From Candidula unifasciata (lineage: Eukaryota; Mollusca; Gastropoda; Stylommatophora; Geomitridae), in NCBI GenBank assembly GCA_905116865.2, contig CAJHNH020007667.1:124001-188000 (forward strand): a stretch of DNA of 64,000 nucleotides. Reading direction: 5' to 3'. Under the pieces are notes generated by a model. The model ran no database searches. It was not told the origin of the DNA and saw nothing but the letters and a program-made list of their open reading frames with translations. Positions within the stretch are counted from its first letter, which is position 1, and the number at the start of each line of letters is the position of its first letter. Position numbers and translations under genes: made by a program. Below, in pieces: positions 10,425-22,700 of this stretch.

Positions 10425-10615
10425 TCTACTTTTTTCAAAATGACCCTGACTTCCAGGTAGACTCAGCTTTGAACTGGTACCAGGTGCAGTTATCGTGATG
10501 CTGACCACATCACCCACCAAGTGCCAATTAGTCTTTAAAGTTTAGGTATATCCCTATATGCCCAATACGCCTGAAAGGTGTGGAAAGGGTCCTTTCCTTG
10601 TTTTTACTTTAGGTA
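10425..10615 (+). mobile_element. SINE family A, 5' truncated
   Basis: Body GGTACCAGGTGCAGTTATCG and GCTGACCACATCACCCACCA, then the tail GTGTGGAAAGGGTCCTTTCC. Confidence 0.7.
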
Positions 10616-11071
10616 AAATGGAGATGTAACATCTTTTTAGAGGACATCAAACACGCCACCATAGTTGTCTGCCTCTGAAACAAGTCCACAAGTGACACCT
10701 GTTAACTTTCTTAGAGATTGAATGGTGTATCTAGGTTCTGCCCTGTTGGACTGCCATCTAGGATGTGACCTGAAGTTGCAAGTCTGATCAAATCATCAGG
10801 GAGCAGCCCAAAGGGGGTGAAACAATGAAATGACATTCGGGAGGACTCTGATATCCTCCTCATTATTCATTACAGAACATCACTCTCATCGCAGCACGCA
10901 GGAAACTCTCTTTTTCTCAAGCCAGTTCTCCAACTCTATGTGCTTCCACAGCTAATTCATCTTCCATATCTTCACCATAGCCGAATTGTCTGGAAACTGC
11001 ACCCTCCACCAGTGTTCTTGCCACGCCACCATGAAGACTGTATACAACATTAAATACTGCATTAGCATATA

Positions 11072-11608
11072 TGCCACTGTACCTTTAATGTGGATACAGC
11101 ACCTGCTTAAGTACGCTGATCACTTAATTCCCCACGTACACCTTATCTCATCCATGCCGTAATTTAACATATCATCCCTGCCACTGTACCTTAAATGTGA
11201 ATACAGCACCTGCTTAAGTACGCTGATCACTTAATTCCCCACGTACACCTTATCTCATTCATGCCGTAATTTAACATATCATCCCTGCCACTGTTACTTT
11301 AATGTGAATACAGCACCTGCTTAAGTACGCTGATCACTTAATTCCCCACGTACACCTTATCTCATCCATGCCGTAATTTAACATATCATCCCTGCCACTG
11401 TACCTTAAATGTGAATACAGCACCTGCTTAAGTACGCTGATCACTTAATTCCCCACGTACACCTTATCTCATCCATGCCGTAATTTAACATATCATCCCC
11501 GCCACTGTTACTTTAATGTGAATACAGCACCTGCTTAAGTACGCTGATCACTTAATTCCCCACGTACACCTTATCTCATCCATGCCGTAATTTAACATAT
11601 CATCCCTG
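11072..11608. repeat. 107-bp tandem repeat, 5 copies
   Basis: Unit starts (GCCACTGT) fall at 11073, 11180, 11287, 11394 and 11501, an exact 107-bp period. Copies differ at only a few positions (for example TACCTTAAATG versus TTACTTTAATG). No open frame and no coding sense. Confidence 0.95.
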
Positions 11609-12019
11609 TGTCAATTCCGGGACACCATTTTATGGAGGAAACAAAAACAGGCCCACCGACCCTTAACAAGCATGTCGTAAAAAGTGAATAATAGGAGTGT
11701 GCTAAAACTAGATGCTAAGAAACCAAAGGGCAAAGATATTGCAGCCCACCCATCAACCAAATGTTGCTAACCACCCTTTTAAGGATGAATCCACAAAAAG
11801 ATTAAATGAAGAACAAACCATGGATGTTAAGTGTCACGCATATGTATTAAAAAAACAATTTCAGCTGTTATCGAGCAATGGCCAAGATATGTCGGGTTGT
11901 CAAACATCATACGATGATGAAAATACAGGTCTATTCAATGCTAGTCTCAATGAGATGTTTTAACAGTTTTTTGCATAGAAAACTTAGAGACATATTTTTT
12001 ATATGCCAAACTGAAAGGC

Positions 12020-12516
12020 TAATGCATCAAAAATACTTCTTTAGAAAGCTAGTCAAGACAAGTGATGTCATTATTATCATTAAAAAATACTTCTTTAGAA
12101 AGCTAGTCAAGACAAGTGATGTGTCATTATTATCATCAAAAATACTTCTATAGAAAGCTAGTCAAGACAAGTGATGTGTCATTATTATCATCAAAAATAC
12201 TTCTCTAGAAAGCTAGCGAAGACAAGTGGTGTCATTATTATCATTAAAAATTCTTCTCTAGAAAGCTAGTCAAGACAAGTGATGTCATTATTGTCATCAA
12301 AAATACTTCTCTAGAAAGCTAGTCAAGACAAGTGATGTCATTATTATCATCAAAAATACTTTTCTAGAAAGCTAGTCAAGACAAGTGATGTCATTATTAT
12401 CATCAAAAATACTTCTCTTTCTCTAGATAGCTAGTCAAGACAAGTGATGTCATTATTATCATCAAAAATACGTCTCTAGAAAGCTAGTCAAGACAAGTGA
12501 TGTCATTATTGTCATC
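12020..12516. repeat. Tandem repeat of about 54-60 bp, about 9 copies
   Basis: The unit contains AAATACTTCTCTAGAAAGCT, AGTCAAGACAAGTGATGTCA and TTATTATCATC, with small indels between copies. Confidence 0.95.
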
Positions 12517-12716
12517 GACTAATTGGGGCCATCCTTCAAAGTCAGAGTACATCTGCCTGAGAGGCAAGGAATCGACGGTCCTGTATACAGATAATCAAGA
12601 TCTGTGAAACAGATGTGCACGCAGCACTCAGGTTCTGGAAGAAGACTAAAGCCTGGAGGTGGACGAAAGCTAGAACTTTCTGCTGGAGTTTACAGCTGGT
12701 GAATGTGAAAAAGAAG
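12517..12716 (+). repeat. Repeat C copy
   Basis: Carries the blocks GTCAGAGTACATCTGCCTGA, CAGGTTCTGGAAGAAGACTA and TTTACAGCTGGTGAATGTGA, starting directly at the end of the tandem array. Confidence 0.75.
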
Positions 12717-12810
12717 GCGTGCCAGCACGAGACTGGTGATCTGTAAAGGAGTTGCTGATCGATGATGTAAAGTAAAAGTAATGTGTCACTATTATAAGTA
12801 ATATCATAAC

Positions 12811-13245
12811 ATGATAAAAGTATAAAGGACCCTTTTCGTGTAACTGGCACATCAGGCATCAGTTACAAAATGCATATTTGTAAAGAGGAATCTTTGGTCA
12901 ACACTATGCCAGCTGCCTTTACTTCCCAGGAGATCTTCTGATACCAGTTTTAGGATGGGCCATCCTGGGAGACCTAAGAGACCCTTTTCCACATCTTCAG
13001 GTGTACTGGGAATATAATGCTAATCTGATGTTTTATAGACCAATCAACACTCGGTGGGTGATGTGGTCAACATCATCCCGGCTGCTTTTACCTTTCGGGA
13101 CTCTACCTCCTACCCATTTTAGGCTGGGTCAACCAGGGAGCCAAGGTTATTTCTGAAAGCAAAATCTGACTGGATGCAGATTTGAACCCAAAACCTTGTA
13201 GCCTAAGGTGATTGTCTCGCCGCTACACCATGACCGCTCCCCCTC
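12811..13245 (-). mobile_element. Two adjacent SINE family A copies
   Basis: A diverged copy spans 12811-12965 (tail ATAAAGGACCCTTTTCGTGT). A fuller copy spans 12968-13245 (tail AGACCCTTTTCCACATCTTC, head ending CGCCGCTACACCATGACCGC). Both are in minus orientation. Confidence 0.75.
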
Positions 13246-14323
13246 GGAAAATTATAAAAATCAACAATGCTGTAGATGCAAGCCTAAGAATTTTGGGCTG
13301 GCAGCCACACTGACTCTTAGGATACCTGGTTAGATATAAGTGAGACAAAATCAAGCTGCATAAAAATAAGAAGCTCACAAGCCACTGGTTTAGTGTTAAT
13401 TCTGAACTACTTTGTAAGTCATAGTCCTTTATAAAGAAGATTAAACAATAACAAAAAAAACCATTGCAATAAACTGGTCATGTATAAAACATCAGAATGT
13501 AAAAAAAAAAAGACATAGATACAAAACAGGAAGCAGTGGGAGACAAGGTCATGAAGACTGCAAGTATAAAACATCCATGTAAAAATCCCAACACTGTGAT
13601 AAGAAACAGAAAGCTTGAATAGTCATTGTAAACAACTACTTCTGCTCTTTTTTCTCCAATGGAACAAATGCCCTCAGATTTCAAGTCAACCTGTTTTTTA
13701 CTATAATGTGTAGCTTATCCCATGTTTTCCCCATTTTAGTCACCTGTTTCTAATTCCCTATTCCATTACTGCTTGGCCTACCTTTATTTTACTGGCCCTG
13801 CGGGTTCCGCTGAAAAATATTGTCTTCTCCAAAGCCGGTGCTTTTTCCTCATCCCTTGATTCACCGGAATTTGTTTAGGTACTTCCAAAAACTCCACATT
13901 GGCGGCTCAGTATAGTCACATGACTTACCAGAGTAACTTCAAATTTATAACAAATTCCTTCTGTTTATATAAGGGGATAACTGTTCATTTTTATTGTTAA
14001 ACTTTCAGCTAGTGTCAGCAATTGTGTGTTTGGTATGTGATATGTATTTGTATTTTTTACATTTCTGTCTATCATCTTTATCTACATTTCTGCTTAAATC
14101 TTTTAAACTCAACTGATTGAATTAGTTTTATTTCATTTTCCAAGACTTACCACGATTGGTAAAATTTTACAATTAAGGTCTTCTTTTTCTTCTTCGTGCA
14201 AGGACTAATTGTGTAGTGCCTGTTTACAGCATAGCTTCGACGTTTATAACCTTTGATATACTGAACTACTTCGGACGTTTCTTGCCTTTTTAGCCTTCCA
14301 AGGTAGCTAAAGTTAATTTACAT
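13246..14323. other. Non-coding stretch
   Basis: AT-rich with scattered homopolymers. I see no exon, RNA gene or repeat with recognisable ends. Confidence 0.5.
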
Positions 14324-14500
14324 CAGTTGTTCCCAACCGGTGCTCAATGTCTTTACTTTTACATTTGCTTACTATCTACCCCCTCTTCCTACACTCCATA
14401 ATAATACATCTGAACAAAATGAAATTGTAAGACATAGGGCATGCTAGGTCTAAGGTGCCTCGCCTAGGTTTCAGCAAGTCAAACAATTTGGGAACCCTTC
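14324..14500. mobile_element. Small hAT-like MITE
   Basis: The 5' end CAGTTGTTCCCAACC pairs with the 3' end TTTGGGAACCCTTC. The flanks are ATTTACAT (14316-14323) and ATCTACAC (14501-14508), an 8-bp target duplication with two mismatches. CAGnGGTTCCCAA ends and 8-bp duplications are hAT marks. Confidence 0.7.
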
Positions 14501-14650
14501 ATCTACACAATAAGATGGCCATCTTTTGGACACGTCTTATAACATTGTATATATCAGAGGCCCAAACACTTACTGAAGGGGACAACTTCTGATGATTGGA
14601 AGACTCCTGTTGTGTATGCTCCCTCATGGAGTCTTTCTAGAGTGTTATAG

Positions 14651-14673
14651 GACCCCCTCCCCCCCCCCCCCCC

Positions 14674-14710
<37 letters not shown>

Positions 14711-14722
14711 CCTTTCCCCCAA
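14651..14722. repeat. Poly-C tract
   Basis: About 70 bp of C with a few T. It generates proline-rich or glycine-rich ORFs on both strands that should be ignored. Confidence 0.95.
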
Positions 14723-14929
14723 GACCCTGTTCTGCCTTTCAGTGTCATATTTTGAAGAGATATCTGGTGCATGTAACACAGATGCTGGCATTCATGGCCT
14801 CCAATTCTCCACCTATCCATCACTTGCAAGGGTGGTCTGCAGCTTTGCTTCCATTGTGTCAAGTGACACAGCTCTCTGCAGTGAAGTGTCATGTCTTGAC
14901 ACATGTCTGAACCATCTGATCTCTTGACT

Positions 14930-16585
14930 ATTGATGTAGTTAAACACTGGTTTCACTCCAATATCCTAATTCCTTATCCTGCCTCTTCTTGTTACATGAA
15001 TGATTCGCTGTAGACATTTCATTTCCATTTTCTTTTTCCTGTTGTTCTTAATGTTCACGTCTTGACACTAGTAGCACAATGTTGGTGACAAAAATCATGA
15101 AAAACTTCAGCAGGTAAATTACTTGTTTGATAAAATATATGAAAAATAAAAATACAGTATTACACACTTCTTTTCGTCATTAATTTTTTTCATTAAAAAA
15201 AACATCAAATGAAATAACCATTCCCACTTGTTTATATCAGAAACAAAAATGCAGTGAATAAGACAGCAACTGGAAGCTGTTTATATACGTCCAATATATA
15301 TAGTAAGAAATAAACACATCTGACTGCCTATACAAGTGCACATACTTAAATATCCTGGAAATGCAGGAAACAAAAGCACTAGATATTCATGGCCGTTAAA
15401 AACAGTATGGACACACACCACTTTCCTATGCCATGCTTACTAAGGCTTCTCATTTTTCTTCAATTTCAAATCCTCTTTAACCCCCCCCCCCCCCCTCTTG
15501 GGTTTTGAGGCAGATATAAACTTTGACATCTTGCTCTTCTGGCACCCTCAAGCATGGCATATCATACTGTTGTAGAATTTCTGTGATGTTATCTTTCCAT
15601 CCTGTTACTGGTCTACCTCATGCTCAATGTCCCTCTCCTCTTTTATAGTATGTATGTCTTGTACAAATTCATTTAACTGAATTATTTTAAATATAACAGA
15701 TTCCACATAACTTTCAGTAAAGCACTGCTGGCACCTTTCAGTATTTCCAGATGACTGTGTTATATAGAGGCATGGGATGCACAGCCCATCTCCACAGCAC
15801 AAAGCCTGAGCAGTATTGTAGAAACCATGTGGTGCCCATTCAGCATGATCCCTCTCTCAGCCTGCATTGCTTACTCCAAAGGAAAAGTAAAAAAACATGC
15901 TGCAGAAGTGTTGGATCAGAAGAATACTGCCCTATTTGTCTGCTGTAAGAGATTCCCACATATGTGGCCAAACTAGGAGAAGGGTCTGAACAGCCATAAT
16001 CTCATGTTTTCAGGTTGTATTTTCTCTTCCTTCCAAGGATAAGGCTGATTTCCTTCCCAATGCTCACCTCTTCCTGAAGCTGTTGGCACAACAGGGGATG
16101 TCAGGTGTGGTATATACCAATGGCAGCAGCTGCAGGTTAAGCAGCTAGCAAGGAGTGAGTTGGTTAAAGATATACTTCCAATGTGGGATGAAAGGCAACA
16201 GAGAGGAGAGATGTAAATAACATATTAAGCATCATATTTAAAAAAAAAAGCATTTTCATTCAAAACTTGTGTAGATGGTGCTTTAAAAGAAAAAAAAAAA
16301 AGATCAGAGCATGTGGTTTCAAGTGCTGTTTGCTTGAAGGCACAATTTTGTTCTTCCACAAATGTCTAGATCTTTCAACTGAGGAAGATAATTCCTGTCA
16401 AGCATTTGTCTAATAAATGTCCTTTCTTTAAAACATGTACCCCACACTAAGGTAATCAAACCTCCACTGATAACATATTAAAATGCTCTTCGTTGCCTTC
16501 CTCAGCTGAGGTGCAATGAGAATAATAAATAAACCCAACCTGTACATCCACAATGAGATATGGCCCCCAGAAAGCTGACCAGTTA
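14930..16585. other. Region downstream of the ankyrin-GH20 gene
   Basis: Contains a poly-C run at 15481-15495. The nearest part should hold the 3' UTR of the minus-strand gene that ends at 16586. No convincing polyadenylation signal could be assigned by eye, and no other gene was found. Confidence 0.45.
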
Positions 16586-16745
16586 TCAATGGTCCAGTTC
16601 AATGTTAACAAGTTCTGAATGAGACGATTCTGGCAGAAGAACCTTGAACAAGCTTCGAAGTCTCTGCAGAGAGTCACTGAGTCCAACTGTGGGGTTTGAC
16701 CGAAGGGCCCACACATCTTTAAACTGTTTGACAATTTCTAGCAAC
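16586..16745 (-). CDS. Ankyrin-GH20 gene, exon 23 (last)
   Basis: Acceptor TTTTTCAG at 16753-16746. Begins with the last base of a split Lys codon and continues LLEIVKQFKDVWALRSNP, then TVGLSDSLQRL, ending ELDH and TGA at 16588-16586. The block (L/W)xxRN(K/R)PGGLxDSLxRL closes bacterial-type GH20 proteins of the same subfamily, so the protein ends where expected. A different minus frame here is longer but lacks these motifs. Confidence 0.9.
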
Positions 16746-19700
16746 CTGAAAAACATAAGCAATTAGCTCTTCAGTTCCAAGGACAATTTACAGCATTAGC
16801 TAAAAATTGATCATACAGACGATGAACAGTCACAAGCACATTACATTTAAAAATGCAACATGTATACAGTTTGTATTAAGCACATTTTGTAACAATTTAA
16901 ATGAAGTGACCAGATTTCTTTAGTGTCCTCTGACCAAAACTGAAAAGTTTCACAACATATGCCACACTGCTTGGTATACACGAAGAATAATGATTCAGGT
17001 GGTTTTTTTCCTGCAAACACAAGAGATTTTAATGGCAATGTACACACAGGTGCAGTTTACCTCTCCACTTCCTTCTCATATGGATGTGTACATGCTGTCT
17101 GTTCTGATATAATAATAATAAAATAACTCACCATAAAAAAAAATACATAAGCTCAAGTGTCACTCATGTTGACAGACAGTTGTGATAGCATGTATCTTTA
17201 AAAGGGTGTTTAGTGGACAAATCTTTACTACACCAGCTGTCAACCTAAAGGGAGCAGTGGCTAGATGTTTGCCTGTTGGCTTAAAAGTCTAGGGTTCAAA
17301 CCTGCATCAAAGCAGTTTGTTTCTTTCAAAATTGACTGTGGCTTCTAGGTCCATAAAGTCTAAAATGAATCCCAGGTAATGACCTGGAAAGTAAAGGTGG
17401 CCGGCATGTTGCTAACCATATTACCCACAGAGTGCCGGCTGATCTATAAAAATATGAGTCTGACATATACTCGGTGCTTGCCATATGGGTTTCGGCGCCC
17501 CTCACCTGTGTAGGGGCGGAAAAGGGGGGTGGCGCGCACTGCCTCTCTAACAAGCATTTCGTACAAGGTGACAGAGTTTCCTTCAGAGTTAGAGTATATC
17601 TGCTTGAGTTGAGGAACCAATAGTCTGCCTAAAAAATAGGCCAGACCTGTAAAAAGCATATGCATGCAAAACTCAAATTTTGTAACAACATCAAAGTCTA
17701 GAAATGGACAACCAAACAAAACTGTACAGTTTACAGTCATTGAACACTAAGAGGAATATATACAATGTGCCTTCAAACTGTTCAACCCATAAGTTATAGT
17801 CTCTTTCTTCAAAATAGTTCCTTGACTAGAAAGAGCATCAAAAAACCTCCATACTTCCAGCAATGACTGGCAGGGGTCGCCTTCCAACGCCTGTATAACT
17901 CAAAATGATGAGTCTTCTGCTTCTTCTTCGTGTCCACCAGCTGTAAACTGTGAAGGAAAGATCTGGTTGTCAAGTCTATTCCTGACCTTTGGTCTTCTTC
18001 CAGAACTTAAGTTTTGTGCGCACATTCATTTTACAGATCTAGCTTATTTGTATGCTGACTGTTGGTTCCGCTCATCTCGGTCAGATGCACTTCAACCACA
18101 GAAAACAACCTTAATTAGTTGACTTTTTCAACATGCTTGTTAATAGGGCAGTGTCTATTCCTTTCCCCCCCCCTCCCACAATGGGGCTCCAGAACCCAAA
18201 AAAGGATGATAAAGAGTCTGAAACCAAACCCATAACTAGTGGAGTGTGGGTTAAAAAGCTCAGTCACCTTGCCATGTAGATCACTAATGTATATATCTTC
18301 CTAGATAAAGTTCTTCCTAAGGTTCCTAAATAAAAAGAAGTCGCATAATATTTTCAAACTTGAAATACCATCTGATAATTAAGTAACGATACTGATTTCC
18401 TTATGGCCAAGACAAAAATGCTATCCTTGAAGAAAGAAACATCCTTCAAACAAGCAGCATTCATTTATGATCTGCAAAATTAACATTAACGTTGCTTGTT
18501 CAACCATGTGCTTTGTTTCACTGATGATGTTTTTGTCTTGGCCATAATAAAATCAGTCTCGCTATTTAAGCGTTGGACAGTGTACATGCAATATTTCAAA
18601 ACAAACATAAACATCTCATTACTTGTTAGCCAGGTCAGTCCGTGTCGTGACTGTGAGATTGCTGATTCCAAAGTTAACAAAGCCAATGCCAGTTTGTCTA
18701 TCAGGTTTGCGACCTGACAACACTAGAGCTTTACCAATCCTGGAAACAAAATGAAAAATTGAATCAAAATGGATCCAGTTTCACAGTTGTAATAACTTCA
18801 TGTACAACATTTAGAGATCACATATTAAGAAAAATCTAGTAAAAATAGGGGTGACTGCAGTCAAGCTTATACCAAAAAATTAAACCAGTGAACTGTGAAT
18901 TAAAAAAACTTAATGAAATGGGGAAGCAGAACAATATGCACAGAACAACACAAATCAACCTTTCGGCCGGGGCCTTTAGTTCATGCCAAGAAAGGCCCCG
19001 GCCAAAACATTGATTTGTTTTTTGTGTGTGCATGTTGTTCTGCTTTTATTGTGCACGGGCCAATCACGGTGTACCTGGACAAGTGATTCCCTCTACACAG
19101 GCACCTAATCTTAGTTTATTTTATTCCCTCTACACAGGCACCTAATCTTTATTTAATTCACTCTACACAGGCACTTCATCTTGTTTAATGTGATTTAATC
19201 CATCCTCTGTGCTTATTGTGATTCACTCAACATGGGTGCTCCATCTTACTTATTTCATATCATTCAGTCTACACAAGCATTTCCATGCTGCATGCTTTTT
19301 ATGTGATTCGCTCTAAAAGACAATCATATCTATATGATTCACGCCATACAAGCACCCCATCATATTTGTTTCATATAATACATTTACACAAGCATCACAT
19401 CCTGTGTGCTTATTTGATGTGATCCACTCTAAATGAAAAGAGAGTTGCTAGGTGAAATAAAAAAGAGACAAGTGAAATATTTTGGTCACATTAAAAGACA
19501 TAACAGTATTGTAAAGATCATCCTAGAGGGAAAGGTTCAAGGTATGCGAGCAAGAGGCAGACAGCGTTACAAGTGGGAAGATAACATCAAGAGATGGACG
19601 AACAGCAGTATGAGTGAGTGTACATCAAGGGCAAGAGAATTGTTGGAGATCCATTGCAGCCAACCTTTATTGTGGAGACGGCACCTGATTGATTGATTGA

Positions 19701-22700
19701 CTCTAAACAACCACACATCATTACGTGTGGTTCAGTCTAAACAAGCACTAAAATCGATGTGTTTATTTTATGAAGAATTACATGATTTGACTATTATGCA
19801 ATGTGCCCAAATGCAAGACAATACTGATGGGGCCCTTACAAGACCCCTTCCCCTCACACAACAACAAAAAACAGACATCATAAATAGAATCTTCTTAAAA
19901 CAATACCAAAAGAGAGGGCAAAGAGTGACCAGCTAACTGGATATTTTAAGGGACAAAGAGTGACCAGCAATAGACGACTGAAGAAATTAAGGGACAAAAA
20001 GTGGCCAGATATAGACAACTGGATAAATTAAAAGACACTAGTGGCCAGATACATACAATTTGAAAAATTAAGGGCTACGGTCACCAGTTATCTACAACTG
20101 GACAAATTAAGAGCTAAAAAGTGACCAGCTACACACAGGTGACAAATCAATGGACAAAAAGTGACCAGCTACAGACAAATGGATACATTTAGGGGACAAA
20201 GAGTGTACTAGAGTACGCGCTGTAGCCAAGAATAACCAGCTACTGACAACTGGACAAATTAAAGGACAAAGCAGGATAAGCCACCGACAGACAGCTGGAC
20301 AAATTAGAGGACAAAAAGTGACCAGCTACAAACAACTAGACAAATTAATGGACAAAAAGTGACCAGCTACAGACAAATGGATAAATTAAGTGACAAAGAG
20401 TGACCTACTTCAGACAACTGGATAAATTACTGAAGTTTTCAAGTTATGAAGACCCCCCCCCCCCCCCCCCCCCCCTATGTATAAGATGACCCCTAATTAT
20501 TTGGGCCCAAAATTAGAAGAACAAATATTTCATGTATAAGATGACCCCCAGAGTTTTTTATCTTTAAAAAATCTGGGAAAACATTTCACATTGTATACTG
20601 AAAAACAGATCATGTGGCTACACTGTGATCAACAGATGACCTACTTGCAAGCCAAAACCATAAGCTCAATAGTCAGCTGGACTTCTGTCTTCATTGCATC
20701 CCCATACACACACTGAGAGTTCACATCAGAAAGAGCTGCCTGGCATTTCCTTAAAAGTTTGGTGACATGCTGAAGACACAACAAGAGTTCATATACAGAG
20801 TCTGCCTGAAGTTGTGTACATACATTGAGTCACAAATTGATACACATCATCCGTCTCTCCTTGCAAATACGCCAGAGTTCAGTCCCCTGGCTGGATTGCA
20901 ATTACAGAGTGGAAAAGAGGGAACGAAACAAATGACATAATTAGTGTGTGTTGGCGATAGACAGCGTGAGCGATAGCGTGCAGTGCACTGCTGTCAACAT
21001 AGGGTTAGGGTTAGGGGTAGGGTTAGGTGCATTGCACTGCTGTCATCATAGACCTCACTTTGTTGTGTAATTCGTTCCGTCTCCATTCCGTAATTGCAAT
21101 GCGGCCAGCGGACTGAACTCCGGCGTACTCCTCCAATATGTGGCCATAGTTGCAAGGAGAACCCATCATCCTAAACCTAACAGAGAGCCTCACCATCATC
21201 TGATGGTGTCATTATAAGTCACATAGGGCTCACGGCTTAGTCCTCCATATTGATTCCATTCTGAGCAACCATTTCAATATCATGGACAGAATCAAGGCCA
21301 TTGCCTCTGGCCTCTCTCAAAAACCTTCATGTTAGGATTTTACTTAGACATTTGTTTTCTCAATACCTTCATTTCCCATCTCAGTGCCTATTTGGTGATT
21401 GTCTCTCTGTTTCTCCTTGTGATGTGACCAGTATACTGCCCTGTTCTGTCTTATAAATGAGGATGATACAAGTGGTTGTCCAGACATTTTCTTATTTGTT
21501 TTCTTATTTAGAAAATTCTCTTAAATGTTGTGCATTATGCTCTTTATATGTCTTAATGTTCTACATTATCTTCATCCACTACTATGGCCTTATACGTCAA
21601 TACAGAACAAAGGCATGCACACCTTGCACGTATCAGGTTTTTCCTGTTCACATAGACTATTTCTTCACACCATGAATAACATCCTCAGTCTGTTTCTCCA
21701 TTGTGCCCTTTTCAGAAGCTTTAACTCTCGGAACCCAGCGAACAACAGTGTTCTTACCAACTGCACTACTTCAACACACAGCATATAAAAGTTCATGAAC
21801 GTTCACTGCAATTTTATTTTCCACAAACAGAAGTTTATTAACTTGTTAATTGTAACTGAGATCTCAAGTTTAAGGGCCAAACACTAACAAGATTACAGAA
21901 TACTGAGATCTCATGTTTAAAGGGTTACACACTAACAAGACTATAGCTAGTGCTTGATGCAGCCCTGTGAGCTGTTTTTCACGTGGAATGTCTTTCATCT
22001 ATGCAGCGGTTGTGTCGTGGTATTCAATATGGCTGGCAGCCAGTTTACACGTGAGCTGGTGAAATACCTTATGTGGTGGTTCTATGTGTGTATAGACAAC
22101 TTATCATGCTCGACTTCTTCCATCAACGACAAACTGCGTTTCTAGTGGGTACTGTTGGTTTAGCAACTGCCACATGCATTACTGCGTGTGCAAATTTCTG
22201 GACTGTTCTGGGACTGTCTGTTTACCAGTTTTTCAAATGCGACAGTGAGGGACATTTCATTTAATTTGCATATGAACGGAGGAAGTATGGGGAAACCAGA
22301 TTGCAATGAAGGTGAAATCTCAACTAAGACTACAGTTTACTGAGATATCGAGTTGAAAGGGTTGCACACTAAAAATAATGCAGTACACTGAAGACTCCGG
22401 TTCAAAGTACCCAACACAAACAACATTACAGTCTAGACTTACTTGTAGAGCATCAGTAGAAAGGTACTCTAGTGGAACACCATCAGGATGGATGAGAAAT
22501 CTGTAGAGAATCGACCCCTGCTCTTCTGGCAAATCACTTAAATCTTCATCTGTCCATGAAGAAATAAATCAACACAGAAATAAGCAAGCATGTCTATACA
22601 AATAAATGTGGCCACATACTGTGTGATTACTATGTAACGGGGAAAACATTTGTATACAGTGTGCTGTGTGATCCTTGTGGAATGGGGAGACATTTGTATG

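Noticed and set aside
14554..14927. ORFs of 111-116 aa with poly-Pro or poly-Gly
   Set aside because: They are built around the poly-C run; the flanks show no conserved motif or splice logic.
16456..16734. 92-aa minus-strand ORF overlapping the last exon
   Set aside because: Different frame from the GH20-matching one; its length is chance.
19930..20440. CRISPR-like appearance of regularly spaced repeats (also at 31526-32550)
   Set aside because: The units are directly adjacent and diverged, without unique spacers, and the window is eukaryotic. They are tandem repeats.
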